The translations under genes and the position numbers were made by a program. Shown piece after piece: positions 52,088 through 63,036 of a stretch of 64,000 nt of DNA. The DNA lies in NCBI GenBank assembly GCA_036583965.1, contig JAZBQD010000014.1:45565490-45629489 (forward strand). Direction: 5' to 3'. Under the pieces are notes generated by a model that was not told where the DNA came from, did not search any database, and was given only the letters and a program-made list of their open reading frames with translations. The stretch comes from Prunella strophiata (lineage: Eukaryota > Chordata > Aves > Passeriformes > Prunellidae). Position 1 is the first letter of the stretch; every line of letters starts with the position of its first letter.

Positions 52088-53434
52088 AAAAGTTTCAAAT
52101 TACGACAAGACTTAACAAAATGGGGAAGAAAAAGAAGACAGCAGCTCTATGTGGTTTTGATTTGGCAAAAAAAAATATTTATTACAGCAAAAAGCTGTAA
52201 AGATTTACCTTTTTACAAATTTCTTTGTTGCTGTTGTTGTCGCTTTATTCTCAAATATATTTCAGTTTGTACCCTTAGCATTATTTCAGAATAAACTATA
52301 ATTTCCACACCTTATGATCATCTGTCAAGGGAAAATTTACAATACTAATTGTAAAAAAAGAGCAAAAATATTTATTAGAAAGTGAAAAAAAGTGCTTAAG
52401 CAATGACAAAGAGCATTTTGAGGAATTCTAGCTAATATGCAGAAGGCAGTGACAGGTAGTCTCATTTGGGAGGTTTCATTCAGAAGACAACTGAAAGCTG
52501 ATAACCCTGTGTCATTAAGCAAAATACTTTCATAAGGAAATCTCAGAGGGAAGGAGACACTACTGTGTCTAATTAAAGAGAGAGCTCAAGGTCCAGGAGC
52601 TGCTTAACAGTATCAATTATAATAGCCACTAATAACCAATTAAGGTTTGTGATTTTTCTAAATATTACCAGAGCCAAAGCAATATCAAATATTGTTTTTA
52701 AGAAGCCTCAAACTTCTTTAAAAATAATTAGTTCTGAAGGATTAACTACAAAATCCATTTAAAGGCATCAATGAAAGACACTAGAAGGTATTTGAGTTTG
52801 CTTTAAATGATGTTGAAAGCAAGTGTATTCCAGCAAAAAGAAGCCAATCATTGTTACATAGAATAAAAGCTTGAAGAAAAATAAAAGGGAAGGCCAAGAG
52901 CAGGGGGGAAAACAAAGAAAACAAAATCAATTAAATTAAGAGGAGAAAAGAGGGAAGACAAGGATGATCCTGTTTAAAATTAAGTTATAAATGTCAAGTT
53001 AATATATATGTTACATACTAAAATAATGAACAATGCAAAAGAGTCAGTCAGAATACAGTAACAGAACCCTAGATTTTTTAAAATAATTTTTAAGACCCCT
53101 TTTAAAACTCTTAGCAAACTACCTGAAAAATTAGTGAAATTGTGGAAGTAAGAGATACTGAATAAGTCAACTAGGTGTCTGTACCTAAAACAGAGCTGAT
53201 CTGCTGAATCTCTGATGATATATTTACAAGTAAAGCTGCCTCTCCAGTGCAATTTGGAGAGATCTGAATTATGAAGTCCATTCAGTGCTGTCAAGCCCTT
53301 CAAGGGTTTTCTAGCTCAGCTCCAAGTGCATTAGGAATTATTAGTTTGACAGAAAGGCACACTAATATTGCTCCCATGTATACACAAAGGTGCTAAAATA
53401 CACAGTACTAGCCATGGTAGTCTGGACAACATCA

Positions 53435-54378
53435 CTCCACACTCAAGGGGCAGAGGTCAATGATTTGTACTGGTTTGAGACCAGTTGCAAGAGGCATTCC
53501 TCAGGGTTTTACTCTGGGATTTAACTTGCTTATTAATGACCTAAAGGAAGAGACAAAATCCTTATCAATCTGACAATACTAATTTGGAGAATGCAGTCAC
53601 TACATTTAACCACTGCTGGATGGCAGCCTAGGGCTGCTGTTTAGAGGAATCTAAAAATGCTGGAGAATTAGGCCAATAGGCTGATGTCAGATTCAGTGAG
53701 GACACATGGAAAGTCCTGCACCTAGAGTGGACTAACACCTGAATGAAGTACCAACCTGTCACTGCCCCACTGGATAGCAGCTCTGCTGAAAATTATCTGG
53801 GGCTCCTAAACACAGCTGGCTAACAGGATACTGGCTGTATTAACATGAAACTAACAGAAGACAGGAAAAGAAGGCCCCTTCATTCAGCACTTGTTAGACT
53901 ACCTCTGTAATACTGTGTCTAATTTTGGATCCCTAATTGCCCAGCCCCATATGAGACATTGATCAACTGTAGCAAGCTTAGCAGGAGGTTCCCAAGATGT
54001 CAAGAGCCAGAGCTCTGCTCCCAAGAAGAAATTCTGAGGCAGCTGGGCTTGTTCAGCCTGGGAAAAAAGAATGTTTGAGACTAATAAGTAGCAGCTTTCC
54101 TGTATCCAAGAGGTGGCTACTGAGAAGACAGAATCAGGCTCATTACTGAGGTGCACATCAGAAAAATGAGTGAAAACCACCTAAAACAGAAGTCAGGGGG
54201 AATGGGATTTAACTAGATATAGGAAAAATAATTAATGATGAGGGAAAAAAATCTTGGGAATAGGCTGCAGAGATATGGTACACAATTATAAGCAAAATTA
54301 TCTGATTCATAATTGACCCTGTTTTGAGCATGAGGTTGAATAGGTGACTTATCTTCAAACCTGGATCATTCTGCAGAG
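53435..54378 (+). mobile_element. CR1 LINE, diverged, 5'-truncated, with reverse transcriptase remnant
   Basis: The 5' part still translates as GIPQGFTLGFNLLINDL, a decayed form of the CR1 reverse transcriptase block G-V-P-Q-G-S-V-L-G-P...F-I-N-D-L. The middle follows the CR1 order: a weathered thumb-domain region, then GGATCCCTAATTGCCCAGCC-like and GAGGCAGCTGGGCTTGTTCA-like blocks. The end, GAGGTTGAATAGGTGACTTA then TCTTCAAACCTGGATCATTC, matches the 3' tail. There are many stops and indels, so it is non-functional. It is clearly older than the copy at 62.1 kb. Confidence 0.88.
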
Positions 54379-54429
54379 GAACTTGATCCCCAGATAAAGT
54401 TACATTCAATGTAACCTGTTCAGAGAAGC

Positions 54430-54449
54430 AAAAAAAAAAAAAAAAAAAA
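54430..54449. repeat. poly-A run
   Basis: About 20 A shortly after the end of the diverged CR1. CR1 elements do not normally end in poly-A, so the link is probably fortuitous. Confidence 0.9.
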
Positions 54450-54878
54450 TGTAGCTGAAATTACTCCAAAGTTTGCACTGGAATATGCTCTCACTTTTTT
54501 TTTCAGCAGGTGTTTAGGCCTCTTAAATGTCCAGATTTTAAAATATATTCCTAATGCAGGCAGCTATCTCCATACTCTTTCAACATGTGGCCACACTTTA
54601 TTTCAAATATATTTACTCTTCTTTTTTGAACAAAATCCTTAGGAATTTCTTACATGCTTTTTCTCATGCTCTACCATTTTCACTATGATGCTCTTTGACA
54701 TATCTAAATTGCATGATTTTGCATAAATGGAGAGCAGCAGACGGTGAAACTGAATATATAAGTTTTTCCTTCTTTTTTTACCAACACAGACATGAGTAAC
54801 CAGCTATAACTAGCATATATTTTTCTGAAATGTAAAAAAATTTGAATAAATCCATGAACATGAGAAAAAGATTCAAGT

Positions 54879-55030
54879 TCACAGAGCCACAAAACATTCA
54901 GATTTGGAAGGGACCCACAAGGATCACCGAGTCCAACTCAAATGAATGCTGTGTGCAGGAATTGAAGCCATGACCTTACCATTCCTAGTACCATGCTCTA
55001 ACCAACCAACCTCATCTCTCTTCCAAAAAA
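54879..55030 (-). mobile_element. tRNA-Ile-derived SINE with CR1-like 3' tail (TguSINE1-like)
   Basis: Read on the - strand, the head contains GTTGGTTAGAGCATGGTACT (tRNA-Ile A-box arm and anticodon stem region) and a degraded B box, GGCTTCAATTCC. It then runs into GAGTTGGACTCGGTGATCCT, TGTGGGTCCCTTCCAAATCT and a decayed ...TCTGTGA tail, which is a CR1-type 3' end. This matches the architecture of the songbird SINE family TguSINE1 as I recall it. The 5' end is eroded, so the outer boundary is approximate. It could instead be a CR1 tail with a fortuitous tRNA-like neighbour, but the A-box arm match is good. Confidence 0.6.
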
Positions 55031-55118
55031 GCATGAAACTTACGAACCAGAAAATCTTTCCTCGTGTACTGTCAATTATTATGAAATTTCATTTCTTTGG
55101 GGTATGGTTTTGTTCCAT

Positions 55119-55335
55119 ACCATCACAGAATCCTTTGTGGCTTTGCAACTACATTAGCCAATTCCCTCAGAACTCTGGAATACATTTCATAAGGCCCTGT
55201 AGACTTATGTACATTCAGGTTCTTCAGGTGGACATGGACCTGATCTTTACTTACAGAGGATGGACTTTGCTTCCTCAGTCCCCATCCCACTGTCCTTCTG
55301 GAGTGGATGGCAACCTAATACAGTGAAACCCTGCC
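55119..55335 (-). mobile_element. CR1 LINE reverse transcriptase fragment
   Basis: Read on the - strand, it encodes a recognisable CR1 ORF2 segment: a QVxxHLKNLNVHKSTGPYEM-type block followed by SRVLRELANVVAKPQ. This corresponds to the region N-terminal to the catalytic palm. It is a short internal piece without the CR1 3' end. It lies in the same orientation as the adjacent SINE, separated by about 90 bp of unrecognised sequence. Confidence 0.8.
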
Positions 55336-55345
55336 CACAGGGACA

Positions 55346-56043
55346 ACTGGAAAACCCTGAAATATCCCTTCTGACTTGAACCATTTCCTAAGTAAGGAAA
55401 ACATAAGGAAAAAAAGGGCCATTCACATGTAAGCCAGTGGCTGGTCAGTACATTTGCCTGGCAAAATGCTGTACCTGACCACCACAATCTGTCTTACTTA
55501 ACTGTAGTCTCAAATATTTTCTATGTAAGTATGCTGTCTAATGTGCGTGTGTCTGTGTGTGTGTGCAAAATCTACTACAGAACACCAGGCTGAACAGAAG
55601 CCTCTGTTGGATGAGACACTCCAGAATGACTGCAGGTCTGGGGGGCCCATAGCTCTTGTTGCCAGTAACTGTAAGACACTGAGACACAATTCTGGATAGA
55701 ATAATTTGTATAAAACCCATATGTTGTGGATGAGTCTGAATGTGAAGCAGTAACAAACTCTAGCCCTCATCAGCTGGCTATCCATGCTGTTCCTGTTTCT
55801 GTGCTTATGGTGGTGTTGATACAGAAACTGTTTTCTCTCTGTGCTATCTGTGTGGTCAGTTAAGTGTGTGTACTGCATGGTGTGTGCTTCTGCCTGTGCA
55901 GGATGTATGCTTAGCCTCACACACTGGCTGGACCCTAGCAGACAGAGCCACAGCAAGTTCTCATTTATAGCATCATACAAGAGCCTCCCTGAGTCCTACA
56001 GTGCACCAAAGTTGGTACTAGCAGACAAAAGAAAAAAAAAAAA
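55346..56043. other. unclassified GC-richer segment ending in an A-run
   Basis: This segment is visibly richer in G and C than its neighbours. It contains a GT-rich microsatellite (55543-55565) and a 156-codon open frame on the - strand (55510-55980) without recognisable domains. It ends near an A13-type run at 56031-56043. It follows CR1 and SINE debris, so a further retroelement (LTR or retrocopy) is plausible, but I cannot name one. Confidence 0.4.
55543..55565. repeat. GT-rich microsatellite
   Basis: GTGCGTGTGTCTGTGTGTGTGTG, an imperfect (GT)n. Confidence 0.85.
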
Positions 56044-57202
56044 ATCCTGCCAGCAACATGAAGTTCATAGGATCCAGCATCTCTAACACAATTTCTAAGG
56101 TTATCCTATCAGTAAAAGCATTATAAGTAGCAATAGCTGAGGCGATGACAGGTTTAATCCAACAATCACTATTTATGTAAATAAGTGCTTTTCTAGTCTA
56201 AAAATAACTTCTAGTTAAAATATCTAATTAGAGAACTTTCCGAAACTTATTCATATTTTTTCCCTTGTACAGCACAAAATAAACTCTCACCACAACATCA
56301 CCACCACAGGCAATAAGAATTGATCAGAGGTAAGCTTATTGGATCTGATGTATGCTGACAAACACTTTGACTAGTTTTCTCTAGGACTTCAAACACACTA
56401 CACCAACTGAAATGATTTGCTTTTTGACCACAGGCAAAAGAACTGCCTATTACTAAAGTGAACAACCTGTGCTTCTGCCTTTGAGATCCTAATAATCATT
56501 CAAATTGACAGCACCACCGGAGGTCAAAATGTCCTTAGGAACCAATTCAGGAGAGCCACACCTTAATTAGCTTTTTTAAAAAAGCAGCTATTTTCATTTT
56601 CCCTTCTGATATTAATATGCTCTTTCATTTGAAACTAATTAAACACACTGACTTCAGTTTGGTATCCTCCTCTCATAAAAAGCCAGTTTAGTAAGTTTGT
56701 TTGACTGTAGCCTACATATACAGCTGATGCCTATGATCTTGACATCCTCTCCTAAGCATTTGCCAAATTTTAAACAATTACAGACAGTCTAAACTTTACC
56801 TTCATCCCTAAACCTGGTATTTTCTTAGCTTCCCTCAGAAACTGAATGGAAAATAAGAGAGGCAATGACTTAACCATATTTAGAGCATGTTTCTTAAAAT
56901 CTTGAGTCATATAGGTCTCCATTATTCCTTGTTCCTCAAACTAAGAAATGAATCATGCTACAGCAGCAATAATTCCTTCCTTTTGTCAAGCTGCTAATAA
57001 TGGAAGAACTTGTAATATTTAAGTCCATGTTTATTCAAAACCTTTGACTTGTGTAGTCTCCTCCACAGAATCTACTTTTTAATTCCACAATAAAGTATCA
57101 GATAGGTAAGTGACAAGGAAATCTCCAATCTCTTGCAGATCCAGGTTCTTCCTGGTCCATACTAGTCAGATCAGTAAGTTCAGCTTATTTCATGTAATTT
57201 CA
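56044..57202. other. unique noncoding sequence
   Basis: No gene, RNA or named repeat is recognised. Open frames are short and featureless. Confidence 0.5.
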
Positions 57203-57312
57203 TAGCTCTGAGCAGCTTAATGTAGTTGAAGATGTCCCTGCTCATTGCAGAGGGGTTAAACTAAATGTCCTTTAAATCTCCCTTTGAACTAAAACTCTTC
57301 TAAAATTCTTTT
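57203..57312 (+). mobile_element. CR1 LINE 3' end fragment
   Basis: CTCTGAGCAGCTTAATGTAG, then TTGAAGATGTCCCTGCTCAT, then TGCAGAGGGGTTAAACTAAA, then TGTCCTTTAAATCTCCCTTT matches the CR1 3' end closely. The terminal tail repeats are degraded (CTTCTAAAATTC). Confidence 0.9.
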
Positions 57313-60300
57313 TTTGTTTTAACTCTATGAAAGCTTGAGACTTTGATATAATAGTCAAAATAATAAATATAAACAGTATTTATCAAACAGATCACATTAC
57401 TCTAGGAAATATCAAAGCTTTTAAAGATTTTTTTATAGTTTTTAAATTATTTAAACATGAGAAGTCAAAATATTTGGTAATTTTTAAAACTTTTTTTTTA
57501 TATACTTCACTCTTACACTGATTTCACATTTCAACTGATTTGTAAATACTGTTAAAAGAACCTCTTCCCTAGTTAAGATGGTCCAGTGTCACTTTCAAAA
57601 TATTTTCCTACTAAAGCAGCCATTTTAATGTGAACTTTATATACAAATCTTAACTGCGTACAGTGTAATGAATGCCCAAGTTTCCAACTCAGTTTCTGTA
57701 AAATCAATTGTTCACTAAACGACTGCTCATATCCACTCAGCATAAATTACTGCTTTATAAAGTGGATGGATATTTTTCCCTTGTGTGCAACACAATATAG
57801 TGTATCTAGTTAAAAAGAGGAGAGAGATATCCATATTTTCTACTGCTTATTCAAATTTTGTGTACTAGATATGTCATTTTTTTAATTGCCTCAAGATGTT
57901 ACACTGAACAGTTGTCTCATTTTTTATGAGGTACTAAGTTAGCTCATACTTGTTTTCTTCCTTTTATTTAAAGCCAAAGGATTGATTCCTGATCATTTCA
58001 TAGGAGAATGAGTCATTCCTATTCACACTTCCCTGCTTATTACATACAAAAAATTACAGATACATATTTCCAGTAGCATACATTATTGTTACTTACAATA
58101 ACCAGTAACTACTACAAACAATAGAAGTTACAACTTTGAATCCCTCATTTAGAACAACAAACTCAACAAAGATCAGCATTTAAACTATGCTTATAAGGTT
58201 AATATGTACAAGGACAGTGTTCACACTTTTTAAATCTAGCAATCACTGACTTTAAGACTAGATACCAGAATAAACTTTAGCACATACTTAGGCAGGTAAG
58301 TGCCTATAAACTTATAACTGGAGTGCCATGGTGGCTGTATCATTTGCTCCATCAACTTCTATTCAGAGTATAAAAACCAAGTACCACTATATTTAACATG
58401 AAATAGTCAAGTGTTCAAAAGATTCTGAGTACATAAATGCACAAGCAGCAGCTATCAATGGAAAACCCTACTAAATAAATTTCTTATTCCTAAAAATCAG
58501 GAAATGGTAAATTTCACACACACCAAAAAAACTGATGTACTTTGGATAAAAGTGTCTTATGAACTATATGCAGCTTGGAAAAGAATTTTGGGCAATATGC
58601 AAGTACTTATTCCACATGGATCACTACATTCAATATTTACACTGAAAAAATAATAGCTCTTATATTTACAGTCAGTTAAGCTGCCATGCAACACCTTTTT
58701 TTTTCCCCTCAAGATATTAATATCATAGCATGTCAGAAGACTTTTCTACAAGCAAGAGACAAAGAGCAGAAAAGGTAAAAATGGCCATATTAGAAATCAA
58801 GTAACTGTAATTGCATTGAAGAATAGAGATTTTTTTTTTCTTTTAGATTACAGAGTTTAAAAAGGTTAGTAACATGGCTTGCAGTAATAACTGGTTTAAT
58901 TACTAGCCTAAAATTGATTCCTCAAAAAGCCTTACACTCTATACCACCCACAAGGATGCTACAAAAATTGAATTAGACTTTGAAAAGTATTTCACTGAAA
59001 TTTAACTTCATAAAGGTATGAATTCAGTGGTATCAGTTTAGTTATTATCAATATGCAAGCTAAGCAGCACAGACACATTAAAAAACAAAGAAGAAATTTC
59101 ATGAAACTTTTTCAGACTATGAATTAAAATTAACTAATCCAGAAGATATTACTTCAAAAAGAGGGAGTCTCAAGCCCAGCAGTGTTTTATAAATCTCCCT
59201 CAATCTTTTCTTTCTTGTTCTGATTAACTGACGTGTAATGGCCACATAAGACAACAAAGGTTTATGAAAACTTCAAAAACGCTGATGTCTACTATTATCA
59301 AAATGACATAAAAAGATGGTGACACTTGGTTTTTATCCTGGGAATGGGTCTTAGTTATTCCTCTGCATCTTTCGCATGTTTTTAATTTATTTATATTCAC
59401 AAAATGACTACTTTAGTGCAGAATGACTACATAAACACTACTCTTACCATTAAATCAAATTACTACCTTTTATATAACAAGGAAAATTAATCAAATTTCT
59501 AGCCAATCAGATAAAAATCTTTTAATTTAGGTCACTTTTTAAAAGAAAAGCTCTTGCTAAGTAGTTATGCTAATAAACAGCACGTGCTAAACACCCCCAT
59601 ATTTACCACCTAGTATTCATTTAATTTGTTCTTGCTTTCCTCTAAGGAATGGCATTTATCCTGTATTAAATGCATATTTATCAATTCCTCCTATGAATGG
59701 TTAAGCACACACAGACTCAGATACAGCTTCAAATTGACTGGGGAGCCACACAGGCACAACATGTCTGCTGAAGGCCACTTATTTACAGCTGCCAGTATAT
59801 CTGCACTTGACAGAATTTGTCCTGGAACAGAAGGCAGGAAGAATAAGCAAATAAAGACAGTATTTTATATCTGAGTAATTCTCCTCAGTATCAGTGATGC
59901 CCTGTACTCCAGAAGTTAAGAACACATGTGAAAAGACAATTAATTAATTATGGAGCTTAGAATTTTGTAGCTTTTGAATTTCTCAGTTATCTTTCCTCTT
60001 GTGTTTCCAGAAGCAGCAACCAGCAAAATTTCATTACCTTCTGTGTAACAATAATTTTTTTAACACTTCTCCAGAGAACATTTTTATTCATCTACTGACC
60101 AAATGAAATAGTTGTAGTTTTTTAATCTCTCTTCTCAAGAAAATCTCTCACTGTATTCATCATTCTACCTTACTATATGGCAATAATAAATTTAATTAAT
60201 TCACTTAGGAAGTCTTAGAGTAACTCAGCTTACTACTTCTTTATTCATCTGTTACTAATGAATTTTTACATTCCATTAGTCTGCCTATTCAGCTTGGCTG

Positions 60301-62103
60301 TTTTTCTGGGGTTCTTCCATCTTCTATGACACTTTCTCATTAAAATTATTTTATATTACATATAAATGTTTTCTTTTCTTCAATAGTGTCATTCCTAAAC
60401 AGCCCAAACATTATAATAAATTATTAATTTACATACTGAATTTCTACACTAAGTAAAAGATCTCTCAACCTTATTGATTCATTTATCTGATCTCTCCAGT
60501 CTAATCTTAGAATTACTATCCCAGTATATGAGTAACATCTGTACAAAATCAATAGCAATAAGGCAATTTTAATGGAGCCTGTCACATTTCCTTGGGAATA
60601 ATTAAGGTGTCACTTGATCTTGAGAAAGTCTTACTGTAGCAATGAGTCTAGGTTTTTTCTTAAATAATGTAAAAATTTAGATCTACTCTGAGATAATAAA
60701 ATCTGCATTATTTATTTTCTCTTCATTTGAATTGTTCTTCAAAATTTTTGAATAATCTTCAAAATTTCATATTTTGTATATTTGAAATGTTTGTATTCAT
60801 ACAATTTGTGCTGGCCTCCTAGCTGCATCTAGCCAAATCTTGTTTTTCTGCTCCATTGACAACTGCAGTTATTCAAAGAACCTGTTTGGTCTTTTTAACA
60901 AGGAAGGAAGTAGATTTAGAATATCAAAAGAAGTTTATGAAAAATAAACAAGAAATTATAACAAAAGCTATTCTACAACAGTAACATGAAATTAGTGCTG
61001 GGATCATAAACTAAAGCCATCACTATTGCTCTATTCTGTAACTCCTGGGCACAGCAATTTGTAATACAAAATAAGATGTAGTATTGTTATACCCCAGTGT
61101 CATGAATAGAGCAATAAATTTTAGAACTATAATTTATTTATATATCTCTTGTATTATATAGAACAGCTAAATGAGAAAAGGCATCTGATGAAGGAAATAA
61201 ATCCCATGTGAAATTCTTGTGAGAAAACAATGCTTCCATGAAGTATTTTATTACTAAGCAGACTGACCAACTATAGAACCAAAAGGTGACCCCGGTTTAC
61301 AGCTGTCCCATTTTGATTAAGCAAAAATATGTGAAAAAGACTTTCTGTGTTCTACTAAATTTCAACTGTTGTAGAAATTTTCTAGCTTAATTTCCTGCAA
61401 AGTTTTCATGAATGACCTATTTTTCTTATGGGATTATGTATGGGTAAATTAACCTAAATATAAATAAATTCAATCACTAAAATGGGTGCTGCCTTACAGA
61501 AACAAAATCCAGTTTTTATTTTAATATAAATTTACTGGAAATTAATCACAGGATAATTTTGATTTTAGACACTTGTGGAAATCATCCTGCTCAAATTAAC
61601 TTCATAGCTTGACTGGGCTTCTCTTGGCCTTCCCTAGAACAGCTCTAAAAAATTGATTAATTTATTGTATCACATCTCTTCTTTGAATTCTTTATGTCAA
61701 TTTTTAAATTGTTCAGACCACCTTGGACCATCAATCATGGCACTTTTCTGTATCATACCAGCCTACAAATCGATTTTTTAATATATATATATTGTTCTGA
61801 AGAAAACAATTGCAGACACACTAAACTGTCAGTCAATCACACTAATATATTTTTCTGCACATGAATATTAAACCTCTTTCTGTTTGAAAATACCAGAAAA
61901 TTCAGAATTCAGTGTACATTTTTCCAAAGTATATTGATAGTTGCCAATGTTTGTAGAAAACTAAAAAGGATTTTTCTCCATGATGCTGATAATACAAAAA
62001 TATTTGAAAGCATTGACCAACTTTTAAAAAGAGCAGAGGAAATATTTTTTTATTTATTTATTTAGGTCATCAAGTGCTGAAAACTAATTAACGTGGTTAT
62101 TTT
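57313..62103. other. AT-rich unique noncoding sequence
   Basis: No gene or RNA is supported. Only short homopolymer runs, an (AT)n stretch near 61780, and (TTTA)n at about 62046-62063 just before the next CR1 are visible. Confidence 0.5.
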
Positions 62104-63036
62104 TATAATGAATCTCTTTATCAATGGTCTGGACAAGGGGATCAAGTGAGCCCTCAGTGAGTTTGCAGGTGACACCAAGATGGGTGGGAGTGTTGATCTG
62201 CTGGAGGGTAGGAAGGCCCTGCAGAGGGATCTGGACAGGCTGGATCGATGGGCCAAGGCCAACTGCACAATTTCAATACGGAGAAGTGCTGGGTCCTGCC
62301 CTTGGGACTACAACAACCCCAGGCAGCACTACGGGCTGGGGACAGATGGCTGGAAAGCTGCCCAATGGAAAAAGATCTGGGAGTACTGTTTGACAGCCAG
62401 CATGAGCCAGCAGCTGAACATGAGCCAGCTGTGCCCAGGTGGCCGAGAAGGCCAATGGCACCTGGCCTGTATCAGCAATAGTGTGGCCAGCAGGACCAGG
62501 GCAGTGACTGTCCCCCTGCACTCAGCACTGGTGAGGCCACACCTCAAGTTCTGTGTCCAGTTCTGGGCCCTTCACTACAAGAAGAACATTGAGGTGCTGG
62601 AGCAGTGTCCAGAGAAGGGCAGCAAAAGTGGTGAAGGGTCTGGAGCTCAAGTCTTATGAGGAGCAGCTGAGGGTTGCTTAGCATGGAAAAAGGAGGCTCA
62701 GAACAGACTTTACAGCTCTGAGAGGAGTTTGCAGCAATGTGGGTGTTGGTCTCTTCTATCAAACAAGTGATAGGACAAGAGGAAGTGGTCTCAAGTTGCA
62801 CCAGGAAAGGTTTATAATTGGGTATTAGGAAAAAAAAATCTGTTACTGAAAGGATTGTCAGGCATTGGAAATCAGGGTAGTGGTTGAGTCACCATCCCTG
62901 AGGGTATACAGAAGACACTTGGATGTTGCACTTAAAATCATGGTTTAGTGGTGAACTTGTCAGTGCTGGGTTAATGGCTGGACTCAGTGATCTGAAAGGT
63001 CATTCCCTACTTATATGATTGTATGATTCTACTATT
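62104..63036 (+). mobile_element. CR1 LINE, best-preserved copy, 5'-truncated
   Basis: It starts inside the reverse transcriptase palm (a LFINGLDKG-type block) and runs through the thumb region (GGSVDLLEGRKALQRDLDRL, then DRWAKANC) and the C-terminal block (LVRPHLKFCVQFWALHYKKN) into the 3' UTR and a tail ending TTATATGATTGTATGATTCT. The catalytic F-A-D-D box reads F-A-G-D, an in-frame TGA lies before it, and later frameshifts separate the recognisable blocks. It is therefore inactive. It is about 930 bp, relatively GC-rich, and less diverged than the other CR1 copies here. Confidence 0.95.

Larger units (their letters stand above)
44916..53434. other. AT-rich unique sequence downstream of LRRN3
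   Basis: No gene or RNA is supported. It holds a 22-bp direct repeat (46044-46096), an A14 run (47027-47040), short AAC repeats near 47203, and a (TA)n stretch at 52072-52087. Open frames are short and without recognisable domains. It is probably still inside the IMMP2L intron. Confidence 0.55.
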
